NCBI GenBank assembly: GCA_014529385.2
Contig: CM043942.1
Coordinates: 26,292,469-26,356,468, forward strand
DNA from: Adiantum capillus-veneris
Taxonomy: Eukaryota > Streptophyta > Polypodiopsida > Polypodiales > Pteridaceae
DNA length: 64,000 nt
Direction of reading: 5' to 3'
Under the pieces are notes generated by a model that saw only the letters and a program-made list of their open reading frames with translations, was not told where the DNA came from and made no database searches. Below, one piece after another: positions 1 through 11,270 of this stretch. Numbering within the stretch: the first letter of the stretch is position 1; each line of letters starts with the position of its first letter. Position numbers and translations under genes: made by a program.

Positions 1-505
1 GATACCTACACTCCAGCCTGCTATAGAGCTTACTCCGCAAGAGTGGTGCAGTGAGAGAGAGGAGTGTTGGGAGCTCATCAGTGGCCTAACACTCTGGTTT
101 ATCTGGCTGGCCCATTGCTTTCGCATCTTTGAGGCTCGCCCTGTGCCACCAGCAGAGACTGTTCGTGATTTTTTGCTAGAGCTGATCCATACTCTCTGAG
201 GACAGCTTGATGGACTACAGGGCAGCTCCGACCGCATGCGAGAGGGCAGAGAGGCTTTCCTTTGACTCTTGCGTCCTGGGCCTTTTTACACCAGGGTCTA
301 GGGAGTACTCCGATGACATTACCGACCACATGTGTGGCTTTTCCCTCCCCCCATTTCTTGATTTATCCCCATTGTACATATGCTGGTTTTTTCATTGGGA
401 GAGTGTCCCATCATGGTTGTTGTAGCCCTCTCTTGAAGAGGTGGTTGTAGCCCTATGGGCAGTTTCAGTAACTAATAGAAGGATCTTTTTCTCGGAAAAG
501 AAAAA
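1..505 (+). mobile_element. LINE 3' end fragment
   Basis: This stretch aligns along its whole length with 12029-12540, the 3' end of the full LINE in this window. It includes the coding tail (residues like ECWELISGL and IFEARPVPPAE) and the 3' untranslated part with 'GTTGTAGCCCT' repeated twice. It ends in an A-rich tail at about 494-505. The 5' part of this element lies outside the window, so its target-site duplication cannot be checked. The two copies differ at scattered sites and small indels, so this is a separate older or sister insertion of the same family. Confidence 0.85.
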
Positions 506-1056
506 GTGCAAAAAATTGAAAAAATTTCCTTGTTGTAAATAATCGTGATTATTTACTTTGCTTGCAATTTTTGCCTGGATTGAATGGTTTTGATCTTTAC
601 GTGTTTTTATGCATCTATGCCTTCTCCAAAATTGATTTAAAGGAAAATGAACATCATTTGCCAGTAATTCAGACACAAGGTATTTCAGAGCGAAAGTTGT
701 GGAATTTTCTAACTTTGAAAGCGTATTCTCCTAAGTCTGGCATCATTTCTACCCTGTACACTCAAATGAGCTCATACTTCACTCAGATTATCTAAATCAC
801 ATGTTCTTCAAGTTTATGATGTCAAAAGTGCGAAAAATTGGAAAAATTTCCTTGTTGTAAATAATCGTGATTATTTACTTTGCTTGCAATTTTTGCCTGG
901 ATTGAATGGTTTTGATCTTTACATGTTTTTATGCATCTATGCATGCTCCAAAATTGATTTAAAGCAAAATGAACATCATTTACGAGCAATTCAAACACAG
1001 GGCATTTTAGAGCAAAAATTGTGGAATTTTCTAACTTTGAAAGTGTATTCTCCTAA
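502..1056. repeat. Direct repeat pair of about 233 bp
   Basis: Bases 502-735 recur at 824-1056, offset by 322 bases, with about 90 unrelated bases between. Both copies start at AAAAGTGC and carry the same small open frame (FLPGLNGFDLY in each), with a few substitutions. I do not recognise the sequence. Copy 1 begins where the LINE tail ends, so that LINE probably inserted at the edge of this repeat. Confidence 0.85.
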
Positions 1057-1905
1057 TAGGTGCAATGCAAGCTGTTGAGAAAGCAAAGAAGAGAATGACC
1101 CAAAAAGAAAAGCTGCAGGACTTGCCACCATATCAATTGGAGCCGAGTTCAGAGAAAACGGCCTAGATAACCTACCTATCAAAAGAAAATCTTCAAGAAC
1201 ACAACACCACAGTCTTCACTGGCAGATTCAAGAGTGAAGATAGAAATTAGATAGAGTTGCAGATGCTACCCAAAGAAGTCTATGATGTATCTGTGAAGCC
1301 AACAACAAAAGAACCCAACATAAGGTTCGGACTTTGAGAATTTTATGATCAAGAGCCATGTGGAGTGAACTTCCAGAGAGCTTATGAACTATTGTCAATA
1401 ATCAAAGAGGATGGATCTGCTCAGATCACAGATCAAAAAAGACAAAAAGTTGAAGTGGTCATTAACAAAGACATAGTGGCTGAAACTACCAACTAAAGGT
1501 ATGACAATGAGGGCCACAGACAGGAAGACATTTGTTACATTCACAAAGGATATATCTACCACCACCTTCTTCGACCTTATTCTAAAGAAAGTGGAGGATT
1601 CAGTCCGTATCTATCACCAACACTTCCACTTCCTCGCAAAGAGACCACCAAGATTAACTACTCCAAATCATGCGGTTGTAACAACCTTCACGTAGGTATT
1701 GAAGTCAACAACAAGATAAACAATAGATCATGCTCAGTATGTGCTTACAACACTCAAGAGAACAAAGAAGGAAGGAAGAGTAACATATCTGGGAGCTCCA
1801 GAAGTGTTAACCCGAATTGCATACCATGCCATTGGGATGGCCAATAATTTGCCAACCACCAGCCCCAGATTAGAATACATGAATAGTCATAGCTCAACCC
1901 TCTCC
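1057..1905 (+). pseudogene. Unrecognised broken coding-like region, part 1
   Basis: The plus strand is A-rich and coding-like, but every frame is broken. One open piece (1501-1695, 64 codons) runs from MTMRATDRKTF to VVTTFT. A second, in another frame and reaching to about 1905, contains VTYLGAPEVLTRIAYHAIGM. Short runs at 1080-1450 (for example KRMTQKEKLQDLPPYQ) look like one ancestral protein cut by stops and frameshifts. No family is recognised. Composition and position suggest it belongs with the coiled-coil and W-V-P-K pieces downstream as one decayed element. Confidence 0.4.
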
Positions 1906-3130
1906 ACAATCCACTAGATCAAAGAAGAAAATAATCTATAAATCAGATGAAGAATCAGCAGAAAGCTCACCTGAAGCCTATAGCAGTGAAAAAAGTTATG
2001 ACAATGAAGAAAAAAGGGCAAGGAGAGAAGAAATCAAAAGAAAAACAGTGGCTGCCCATTAGGAAGAACCTCAACAAAAAAAAGCAAGCTTTAAAATAGA
2101 GAAATAATCTTATGAAAGAAGTTGCCAAGCTGCAAGAGAGAACCCAAAATCATGGAGTCCATGGGAAATCAAGGGTCCTAGAACCAAGAACCCAAGAAGA
2201 AGATCCAAAGGATCTGTTAGAAAGAATGTATGTAGAAGTTGAAGCCCTAAAGATACAAGACCACCTTCTACAAAACCGCAAGCAGAATTAGCTGAACTGT
2301 CCAAAGAGCTGCAGGCCAAATCTATTGGGCCTTCTAAAAAACCTCAGGTAGAATTTGAAGAATGGGAAACAACAGATGAAGTAATCATCCAAGTTAATGA
2401 ATATGCAAAGCATATGCAGATGATGCTAAAGCTCGAGACTTGGAACAAGTGATTGATGCTCTCCAAGGCGAGCTTGAAGACAGGATGAACATCATTGAAA
2501 ATCTCCAAGACCGGATAAAAGAGCTCAAGAACAAAGCAGAGCAACACCAAAGTGTCAAGGAAGAGCAATAAAAGGAGATGAAAGAATTAGGGGAGCTCCT
2601 CACAAAGTTATCAGATGCATGTAAAAGCAAGGATCAATAGTTGACTCAAGTGACAAATGGACTTTGGAGCACTACTCAATCAGTACAAAAGCTCCAAGTA
2701 CAGTTAAATGTAGCAACTGTGTCTTTGCAATACTCATAGCAAAGAATCAATGACCAAGAGGCGTTTCTAAATCAAATCATAGAAAACCCAACAGTAGCTT
2801 CACTCAAGGGGACATATAAAGTTTACAAGACTTTGGAAAAGAGAAATAAAGACCTCAAACTTCAATTGAAGCTGGAACAGTCACAAAAAAGGGACCTCAC
2901 CCTGACGAGGATACAAACAGAAGAGCAATTTCTTAAAGAGATAGAGGATTTAAAGAGAGCCAATCAGCTGCTAAGAGAAGGGAATATGGAAGCTCAGAAG
3001 GAGGCAGGTATATTTGAACAGCCAAATCTAGATATACCATCAATCTCCTTTGCAAAAATGAAAACACAGCCAACAGAAGGACAAACAAGAGGTTTTGAAT
3101 TTCAAGTACCAATCATCAAAGAATAACAAG
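1906..3130 (+). pseudogene. Broken coiled-coil coding region, part 2
   Basis: This region is rich in Lys, Glu and Gln with heptad-like spacing. The clearest piece is 2833-3126 (97 residues, MEKRNKDLKLQLKLEQSQ onward), a predicted coiled coil followed by a Pro/Thr-rich tail. Similar charged pieces upstream (2050-2830) are interrupted by stops and frame changes. The same strand and base composition as the neighbouring pieces suggest one long decayed ORF. Coiled coils are too generic to name a family, and I cannot assign a function. Confidence 0.4.
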
Positions 3131-3138
3131 TGCCAATG

Positions 3139-3892
3139 GTCCACCTCTCTAAAGGTGAAGAAGATGTACTTAAGGAGCAAATTGTTCACAAAATGGATGC
3201 TGAATGGAAAGTGGTTATGAATTGGGAGTTGAGGATTCTTCACTCTGCTAATGTAACTCAGCTCACTCCCAACCAAATCAATTCTCAATGGCATCAATAG
3301 TTGTTGCCTTACCCTTTGATAAAGGTAGAGCTACAGGCAATTGAAAATGGTCCAGGATTGGGGTTATGACCATATCTATCTAAGACATATAGAAACCATG
3401 ACAAGGATAAACTTGAAAGACCGTAGTTACAAGGATGTGAACCAAAACCATGTGGAGGAGTTTGATTCCACCATGATAGCAGGATTAGAGCTTCTAGCAT
3501 GGTTGGGTAAGCCTAAAGAACTATGGATGTGTGGAGCTTTGAATGCAAATCTTAAAGAGAGGGGAGTTTATCCTAGAAAGGGCAATCAAAGATAAGGATT
3601 ATATCCCAAAACCATTTCTTGAAGAAGCATTAGAGCCACTCAAATGGGAACACATCTTGACTACTTTGGATGTGTGCGCTATTCAAGACTGTCTAACAAA
3701 GTTTTGTGATAAGGATTATATCCCAAAACCATTTCTTGAAGAAGCATTAGATCCACTCAAATGGGAACACATCTTGACTACTTTGGATGTGTGCGCTATT
3801 CAAGACTGTCTAACAAAGTTTTGTGATGAAAAGGGCTTTGATGTTGCTCCTTACTTTGTAGTGAGTGTAATCTAGGAAAGCAAAGATGAAGA
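3139..3892 (+). pseudogene. Broken coding region with duplicated 39-residue block, part 3
   Basis: The piece at 3341-3595 reads KMVQDWGYDHIYLRHIETM and includes LELLAWLGKPKELWMCGALN. A frame change near 3550 leads into 3543-3875, which carries two copies of a 39-residue block (DKDYIPKPFLEEAL onward) and ends DEKGFDVAPYFVVSVI. The earlier part, 3139-3340, includes MVHLSKGEEDVLKEQIVHKM in a third frame. No known domain is recognised. It is dead as it stands because at least two frame changes separate the pieces. Confidence 0.4.
3591..3824 (+). repeat. 117-bp tandem duplication
   Basis: Bases 3591-3707 are repeated at 3708-3824 with almost no differences (one visible change, GAG to GAT). The unit is exactly 39 codons, so the reading frame is kept through both copies. 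The near identity contrasts with the decayed surroundings and implies a fairly recent duplication. Confidence 0.95.
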
Positions 3893-4890
3893 GGAAGACA
3901 AGTTATATGACTTTGTAGAACACTTGGAGCTTCAAGAAGATGCCGACAATGGAAATCTAGACAACCCAGCAGGTGACATAAATGACAGTTTAACTAATGC
4001 ATGGTTTTATGATTGTCTAGGTCAAAGATCTAGGAACCAATGTCACCACTATAAGCATCAAGTGCATCAAAAGTGGGTTCCAAAATCCTTGCAGTGACAC
4101 AACGAAAACAATCTCCGATACAGGAAGAAAAGACTCAACCAAGAAGAAGACAGCCATGTCAACGGGCTAATAGCACTCTAATCAATTGGGTAGAAAAGTC
4201 CTTCTAGAAACAACAATCCAAGAGCAAATAGATAGTAACTTTCCATACCCAGCAACCAAGGGAAGTGCCAAAATTCAACCTTGTTGAGGATAGTAGAGAC
4301 AATGATGATTCTATGACATCCCCTACCAAGAACTCAGGTCATCACCCTCACTAGCAGCTTCCGTAACAATCAAAGAAGGCCAAAAGGAAAGATCAACAAG
4401 TCAGAGCCAAAGAGTTTAACAAAACTGGATACCAAAGAGCCAGCTCGGCCAAAAATAGGTGTGGATCAATAAAACAAAGATCTCTAATGAAAAATCATAG
4501 ATCCAATTCCAAAAGGAAAACAATCAACGTATGGAGGAATGGCAAAGAAAATCACAAAGTTGTAAGATGTCGCAACTCAGATTTGGGTTCCAAAGCAGTT
4601 GATTCAAGCACAAAGAGGCCAGGAATTTATTTGGATCCCAAAACGGTTAAAGTATCAACTCCCAAAGTCTAAAATCCGTCCCCAACCAAACGTATAAGGG
4701 TTGAAGCAAAGACCATTGCTGACTCATGCAAAGACAAGTGGGTCCCAAATAAGTCTCTTCAAACACAAATAAAGCAGCGACGACAAGTATGGGTTCCCAA
4801 AAGAGAAGCATCAACGAGACAGTCAATCATCACAAAGAAGTGGGTCCCAAAGGAAATCAATAAAATTATTTCAGGGCCCTTCTAGTGTCC
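3893..4890 (+). pseudogene. Decayed region with repeated K-x-W-[VI]-P-K peptides
   Basis: Across frames this stretch encodes a short peptide again and again: QKWVPKSL (about 4070), QIWVPKQLI (about 4580), EFIWIPKRL (about 4625), DKWVPNKSL (about 4737), RQVWVPKRE (about 4786) and KKWVPKEIN (about 4836). Linkers are basic and rich in Gln and Ser. The frame is broken several times. A similar peptide, KKWVWKPK then YRWVPKTS, occurs at 26890-27020 and again in its duplicate near 51500-51630. Isolated WVPK peptides occur in some plant copia polyproteins, but a multi-copy series does not match a family I know. Confidence 0.45.
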
Positions 4891-5729
4891 ACTCCAACCT
4901 CCAAGTCTAAATTTAGTGTGGATACTATTTTATTGTTTGGAAATTGTGGGGCATGTGGTCAAGAATTGTCAAACAAATATAAGGCCCGTATCTTTTAGTT
5001 GTCATTTGCCCACATATACCATCCATTCTTCTTTTCAGTGGTCAGCATGACTGATCCCAAGTGTGTTGTACTAGACTAAAAATGGGAGATATCCCATATA
5101 GCAAGATGCTAGGCACTTGGGAATTCTTATGAGGAGTTGAAGTTAGGTTGGTCATTTTATACAATAGAACTTATGCTAATCTATTGTGGAGACTAATTGT
5201 GTGTGTTGAGCAAGTGGCGGAGAAAGAAGTTTCCACGTCGTCCATGCACGATGTGGATGAGGTCTTTGACCTTGACGCCGTGCTGCTAAAGTACAAGCAC
5301 TTTGAGGGTGGGAAAATTGTTGAGTGTGGTGAGATGGAGACATTATGAAGGAGACAACTCCATCTAAAAGCAACCAAGGTAATGTCAGTTTTGTATATCT
5401 GTCTCCTCCCATGTCTGAATCATGGTCATTGTGTTCATTGTGGTCACAATATTCTGCCCAGGTACTGATGCCTATAAGGAGGACAATGTATCTGAGGTAA
5501 AAATCCTAACTAGAATCAACTTTGCAATTTGTAGCGGTGGAGATGCGGAAGAAGAGAAGAAGCAGGTGGAGGACGAGTTGTCCCAGGACCCCAAAAAGAG
5601 TATTGGCATACTCCCCCCAAAAACCAGAGCATGCAAGAAGCTTTAGCTTCTTGCAGCTTTGTATCTTTTTTTTCATGCTATCTTTTTTAGATTGCAGCTT
5701 TTTATCTTTTTTCTCAAAAATATAAATTT
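4891..5729 (+). other. No recognisable gene; small open pieces only
   Basis: Short plus-strand open pieces exist at 5148-5348 (66 codons, acidic, containing VFDLDAVLLKYKHFEGG) and 5422-5646, but no domain is recognised. The DNA becomes T-rich before the LINE insertion at 5743. It was contiguous with 12541 onward before the LINE arrived, so it belongs to the same interrupted element or locus. Confidence 0.5.
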
Positions 5730-5743
5730 AAGTATTCTCTCTT
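5730..5743. repeat. Left target-site duplication of the LINE
   Basis: AAGTATTCTCTCTT stands directly left of the LINE and recurs at 12539-12552, right of its A tail. On the opposite strand the nick would fall in CTT/AAA, close to the usual L1-type endonuclease preference TTTT/AA. Confidence 0.9.
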
Positions 5744-5988
5744 GGGGAAAAAAATAATCGACCCTGCACTCGCTACTACTGCTCCTCTCGCTGAGCTGCC
5801 CCCCCCCCCCCCCGCTCTGCCCGCTCCTCCCCACCCGCTGCCCGCCACCGCCCACGTTGCCTGCCCGCCCACGTTGCCTGCCCATCCGTGCTACCTACCC
5901 ACCTCTGTTGCCCCCGCCATCCCCTCTCGTTTCTTCCAGTGTTACAGCTCTGGCAACCCCAACCCGTTGAGTTGTATGTTAAACTGAC

Positions 5989-7580
5989 ATGGCGAGCATC
6001 ATCGAGCCCACTTTCGATATGCCATGGTTTGACCCGACTTCGGATTCTCTAGTACAGGAGCAGACATCCCCATCTCGGTCTGCTTTCTGGTTTATGGAGG
6101 GAGTACTTACCACTTCTATCCAGGATCGGCTTCGCAATTGGGACTGTCCTCGAGACACCTCGTATGGCACATCAGTAGTGCCAAGGCAGCTGGCAGTCCC
6201 TCAATTCGAGTCTTGGTCAGAGATACCCACACACTCCCAAAGGTTATCCTTTTGCCTCGGGTGAGTGGAGGTTGGTTTAGACAGATTGTGGAGTACTCGG
6301 GCCTCCCAAACCATTGCTTCATTTTTCGACAGATGGGCCATCTAGCAAAGGCGTGTCAATGGAGGAGGCCGCGACCTGCACCACAGCCTCAGCCCCAGCC
6401 TGCCAGGGTTGTCCTGCAGCCACAGCCAGCGGCTCAGCGCACACATGCAGAGACACCCTCCGAGCCTGGGGTCCAGCAGAGGAGGGGTGGCAGCAGGCCC
6501 GTGGTCGACGATGACAGGGGCCACAACATCAGTCTCGCACTCAGAGTGGCCCTCAGGCGCCTACTCAGCAGTAGTGGGTTCCCACGGGGAACTGTTTTGG
6601 TCCTCTTGAGCAGGAGGAGATCCCTGCGTCAGCCCCCACCTTTGCTTCACCCTCGACAGCCTCTCCCACCCCAGAGTTCCCCTCTTCTTCCTCATCCTCC
6701 CCCCACCTTCTGCTCCTGTCGCCTCTCCACCTTGCCCCCCTACCTCTGTTGCCCCTCTTCTCGGTTTTTGACAGATTGTGGGGTACTCGGGCCTCCCCAA
6801 AATTGTTTCATTTTTCGACAGATGGCCCATCTAGCAAAGGCGTGTCAATGGAGGAGCCGCGACCTGCACCACAGCCTCAGCCCCAGCCTGCCAGGGTGTC
6901 CTGCAGCCACAGCCAGCGGCTCAGCGCACACATGCAGAGACACCCTCCGAGCCTGGGGTCCAGCAGAGGAGGGGTGGCAGCAGGCCCGTGGTCGACGATG
7001 ACAGGGGCCACAACATCAGTCTCGCACTCAGAGTGGCCCTCAGGCGCCTACTCAGCAGTAGTGGGTTCCCACGGGGAACTGTTTTGGTCCTCTTGAGCAG
7101 GAGGAGATCCCTGCGTCAGCCCCCACCTTTGCTTCACCCTCGACAGCCTCTCCCACCCCAGAGTTCCCCTCTTCTTCCTCATCCTCCCCCACCTTCTGCT
7201 CCTGTCGCCTCTCCACCTTGCCCCCCTACCTCTGTTGCCCCTCTTCTCCACCACTCCCCCCAGCTCCTTCTCCCCCCCCCCCCCCTCCTACTCCAGTTTT
7301 CCTGTCGGCCCAAGGGGAGGTCCTTCTCCGACGGCTAAGAGATATCTTGGCAGCACCTTTGCCACGAGTCGCCTAGCGAGAGAGGGTCAGCCTTTCTTAC
7401 GGCCCCCTCTACAGATTCAGAAATCTTCCCTAGCAGCTATCCCTCGTGGTGTGACGAGCATTGACATCCAATGCCGCTGGGACTTCTTCGACTACGGCTT
7501 CGCTCGTTTTCTCGGTGATTCCGCAGCAGACCATGAGAACGGCTTGCTTCAGGGTCCATGCCTTGTTCCTTGCTACTAGG
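5989..7580 (+). pseudogene. LINE ORF1 (gag-like RNA-binding protein), broken
   Basis: The ORF starts at ATG 5989 (MASIIEPTFDMPWFDP). After a frame change near 6140-6180 it continues with the pattern typical of plant LINE ORF1: RIRVLVRDTHTLPKVILLP, then VEYSGLP and a CCHC-type knuckle at about 6312-6353. The knuckle reads CFIFRQMGHLAKAC, so the second Cys is replaced by Phe and the site probably no longer binds zinc. A Pro/Gln-rich linker follows, and the knuckle-plus-linker segment is duplicated in tandem. The tail to about 7580 is low-complexity proline-rich. ORF1 would normally coat the LINE RNA and help priming in the nucleus. Confidence 0.75.
6274..7248 (+). repeat. 488-bp tandem duplication inside LINE ORF1
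   Basis: About 6274-6762 is repeated at about 6764-7248. The repeat covers the zinc knuckle, the Pro/Gln-rich linker and the following proline-rich stretch. The copies are nearly identical apart from indels of one to four bases (offset 490 at the start, 486 at the end). It is absent from normal plant LINE layouts and must have arisen in or after this copy's source. Confidence 0.93.
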
Positions 7581-8040
7581 GGGACAGAGGCCTTGACGTA
7601 GCAGTTGGTTTCTCCTTCCCCCTCTGTGGAAGGGCCGAGACAGAGTGGTCCCTCGACTCAGTGTTGGGATGGTTGCATACACATATCCTAGAGTTCTCTC
7701 ACCACATGGGAGAACTTGGAGTTATAGATATGTTGCAGACTTTGTGGCCATTGGCCAAGTTTGCGATGACACCCCCAAACTCAACAGGATGTAGGCACAT
7801 TGTGGTGTAATTATTTGTTGATACGCAGTGTTTTCCTTGCTATGTATACATTCATGAGGAATCCTAGACAAAGGAGGTTGCTTTACGCACGGCTCGTTCT
7901 GCTTGGGCTTGGGCTAGGCACTCACTGCAGTCACGCCTATCTAGAGGACGCTTGGATGCAGATTACTCCCCATCCAAGCTTGCCTCGAAGATAGCCAGTC
8001 TAGCTGCTGCGGCAGCATCATCTGTTCTTTCTCGCTCCCC

Positions 8041-8800
8041 ATGAGGATCGTCTCATGGAACGTGCAGGGACTAGGTGGGCCCCAGTTTCAGCGTTAGCGG
8101 GGCCAATTGTGTTAGGAGCTTCAACGCTGCCTTGTGGGAGGAGAGATTGATCTCCTTATGCTTCAGGAGCACCATCTGGGTGAGAGCCACATTCGGCGAT
8201 GTAGTCAGATTTTGCGTGGATGATATGATACCTTTTGGTCAGCTGCTTTTGAACCTGGAGGCATCCAGGGTGGGGTATGTATGACTATTGCGGACTCATT
8301 GCAGCAGGCCATTGTGGGAAGAGTGATTATTGTTCCAGGAAGGGCTCAGTGGATTACTATGCAGGTTCAGGGTGGCCTTGTGGGTTTCCTGAACATCTAT
8401 GTGCCCAATGTGGCGAGTGCTCGTGAAAAGTTTTGGTCACAGATTGTTGAGTCTATGCAGCAGGCAGATCATTGGTGCATAGGAGGGGACTTCAACATGT
8501 TGGAGGACCCTTCTAATAGGATTGGTGGCAGCCATTCTACTGTGCATGGCGTCGAGTTGGCAGCTTGGGAGAGGTTATGTATGACTTTGAGGGTCTTGGA
8601 TACATGGTAGCACTCTGATTTGGTGAGGCCCTCAGACAGTCTTGCCTTCTCTAGATCGGACCGTAGAGTGGGAGGAGTGAATCTATCAGGATAGATCGCT
8701 TCTACACTAGTGACCACTTCAGTGACTTGGGAGGATCAGTGGGCATCCTGGCAGGGACCTCCTTCTCGGACCATGCACTAGTGATCCTCATAGTGGAAGA
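8041..8800 (+). pseudogene. LINE ORF2 N-terminus: AP-like endonuclease
   Basis: ORF2 opens at ATG 8041 with MRIVSWNVQGLGGP, the classic start of a plant LINE endonuclease of the exonuclease-endonuclease-phosphatase fold. LLMLQEHHLG follows in a second frame, then YVPNVASARE, the GGDFN catalytic motif at 8482-8496, and FSDHALVIL near 8764-8790 with the catalytic Asp-His pair. The enzyme would nick target DNA to start target-primed reverse transcription. Stops at about 8095 and 8219, one at 8608-8610 and frame changes disable it. Confidence 0.9.
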
Positions 8801-11270
8801 CATGCAGAGGAGTGGGAGCACGATGCTTCACATCCCAGAGCGGGTCTTGTTGGACTCATCACTCAGAGAGAGGGTAGAGGCTCTCTAGACAGAGGGCATG
8901 GACAGACAGAATTCTCCTGCAGACAGAGTGGCCTTAGGCCTAGCTTAGATTAGCCACTTTTTTCTTCAGGAGTCTCTAGCTTGCCGGGCTGCAACGAGAG
9001 AGGCGGATCAACATCTCAGATGGGGCATTGCTTCATTACAGAGGATGCAGGAGCAACATCCAGACAGTCCATGGTTGGAGGAGCAGTTACAGAAGGCTCG
9101 ATAGGAGCTTGCTAGCATAGAGGAGAGGCGTCATGAGTTTGCCTTCCACCGACATGCATCTCAGTTGACTCAGGTGGGTGACAGAGTGACTGGTGCTTTT
9201 TTTGAGATCGTGGGACCTCCGCACTTGCATGCCAAGGTCAGTCAGTTGAGGAGGCCCGATGGGTCAGTAGCTTGTGAGCCCGAGGATATGCGTGCAATTG
9301 CTATTGACTTTTACCATATGAATTACTGTCTGTTGAGCCCGAGTCAGCAGAGTGGCAGGATGCATACAGGGAGCAGGTTTGGGCACAGATGCCATGTCTT
9401 GCAACAGAGGAGATGTGCCAAAGGCTAGAGATGCCACTTCAACTTGAAGAGCTGCACATGGTTCTAAGGGCCCTCCCCCGTGGTAGCTATCCAGGTGAGG
9501 ATGGGTTGACTCCCAGCTTTTTCTTGGAGTACTGGGACCTGCTTGGCCCAGATATTTGTAGTGCTTTTCAGTACATTTTGCACACAAGAGTGATGCCTGA
9601 CAGCATGAGTGAGGGCCTGATCTACCTCATTCCCAAGGAGGGTGTCTCCTTGGATGAGATTCGACAGTGGCACCCCATCACCATCCTCAACTAGGCCTAC
9701 AAAATTCTTGCCAAGGCTCTGAGTTTGAGGATTCAACCACTTTTAGATAGCCTTATACATGGGACTAAGACAGGTTTTGTCAAGGAACGCAGTATCCTTG
9801 ACAACATCTTTACTTTCTGGGAGGCTTCTGCCCTTGCACGGCTCCATGGTGAGGACCTTGTGATTCTTCTTCTTGATTTTGAGAAGGCATACAACAGATT
9901 TGACTGGGAATTTCTAGAGGGCACTCTACGCAGGATGGGCTTCTCAGATGCTTGGATCAGAGGGGTGTCAGCTTTGTACAGACAGGCTCACAGTTAGGTG
10001 CTTTTGCCAGGAGGTAGAGGTGAATGCTTCATGCTTACATGCTCAATCAGACAGTATTGTCCTCTTTCCCCCTTCCTCTTTCTATTCTATGCCGAGGCGA
10101 TGAGCAAATTTTTGGTGTCACAGCAGGTTGGTCTACGGGGCTTAGCACTCCCTATTTGGGGAGATGAGCTACTAGACGCTGAGTTTGCCGATGACTCTGC
10201 CTTGTACTTAGATGGCCAGGAGGACAATCTTCACAGATGTGAGCAGGCTTTGGAGACCTTCTGTTGTGCATCGGGCGCACTGATCAACTGGAGAAAGACA
10301 GTGGCTTTCTTGGTTGGTAGTGCTCCCGTGCCAGATTGGATGCTAGGAGAGGGTTTCAGGTGGATTCCCCCACGGACTGCAGTTCGGTACTTGGGTTGTC
10401 AGGTTGGTTTGGATTTTTCTCCCGAGTAGCAGATTGCTCCTCTTCTCCTGTCCATCAGGAGAAAGCTGTTACATTGGAGCTCAACACGACTTTCTCTAGC
10501 TGGTAGAGTAGTAGTTGCCAATCAAGTGTTGTTGGCGACTATGTGGTACATCACTTCCTGCTGGATCTTCTCGAGTTCTTGTATCATTCAGGTAGAGAGT
10601 CTGATCAAGAACTTCCTTTGGTCAGGACGTGACACTCAGCTAGCTCGAGCCAAGGTGGCTTGGTTGGTCATCACACTTCCTTGTTCTCAGGGAGGGCTTG
10701 GGATCATTGATCCAGCACAGCAGAGCAGAGCCCTTCTTGGGAAGTTCATAGTCAAATGACTTCTTCCAGGTGAGGAGCCTTGGAAGGAGTTCTTGTTACA
10801 GAGGCTTCGTGCCAGGGTGCCTCAGTCAGGAGGCCCTTGGCAACTTTCGACCAGATGGATCTTTATTGAGATGCGCCGAGTTGGTTTGAGCAGGAGACTA
10901 GAGGACCGCTTCGCTATGAGATTGATTCGATCTTGGGCGCTCTTACGATGTGGCCTGGAGCAGAGACAACCGACGTGCATGGAGGAGCGCCTACGGTAGC
11001 CCCTCGTCTGGAACCCCATTGTTAGCACTCAGAGAGGCCACTTGGTTGGTAGTCGGCCTCATGTCTCCTGGGGTCCCATGGCAGCAGGTCTAGCGCGCTC
11101 TCTAGGTGACTGGCTAGAGTTCACAAGTTTGTCAGTGGAGGTGCAGGGTTTCCAGCTACTACAGGGCATGAGAGGGGTGCAGAGCATGTGTCAAGACATC
11201 TCAGAGTCAATTCCAACTGAGTGGCTCACGCCTCTCGAGCCACTAGCACCCCGGTGGATGTGAGCCTTCG
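8801..11270 (+). pseudogene. LINE ORF2 reverse transcriptase
   Basis: A linker (VTGAFFEIVGPPHLHAK, 9190) leads into the RT: LRALPRGSYPGEDGLTPSFF, IYLIPKEG, then motif A LLLDFEKAYNRFDW at about 9870-9910, CPLSPFLF, and catalytic AEFADDSALYL with FADD at 10184-10195. The thumb/connection part continues with LSLAGRVVVANQVLL and SQGGLGIIDPAQQS. In the conserved SxRQGCPLSP block Gly is replaced by Tyr. The RT frame differs from that of the endonuclease, with a frameshift near 9330 and in-frame stops near 9692, 9995, 10427, 10757 and 10997. Confidence 0.92.

Noticed and set aside
1057-5000. Endogenous pararetrovirus structural or movement protein region
   Set aside because: Coiled coil and size invited the idea, but no RT, movement-protein motif or CCHC coat motif is visible, so it is left as unrecognised.
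6988-7338. Proline-rich and Arg-rich ORFs within 6138-7338
   Set aside because: Frames overlap each other across the duplicated LINE ORF1 block; only the zinc-knuckle frame has family support.
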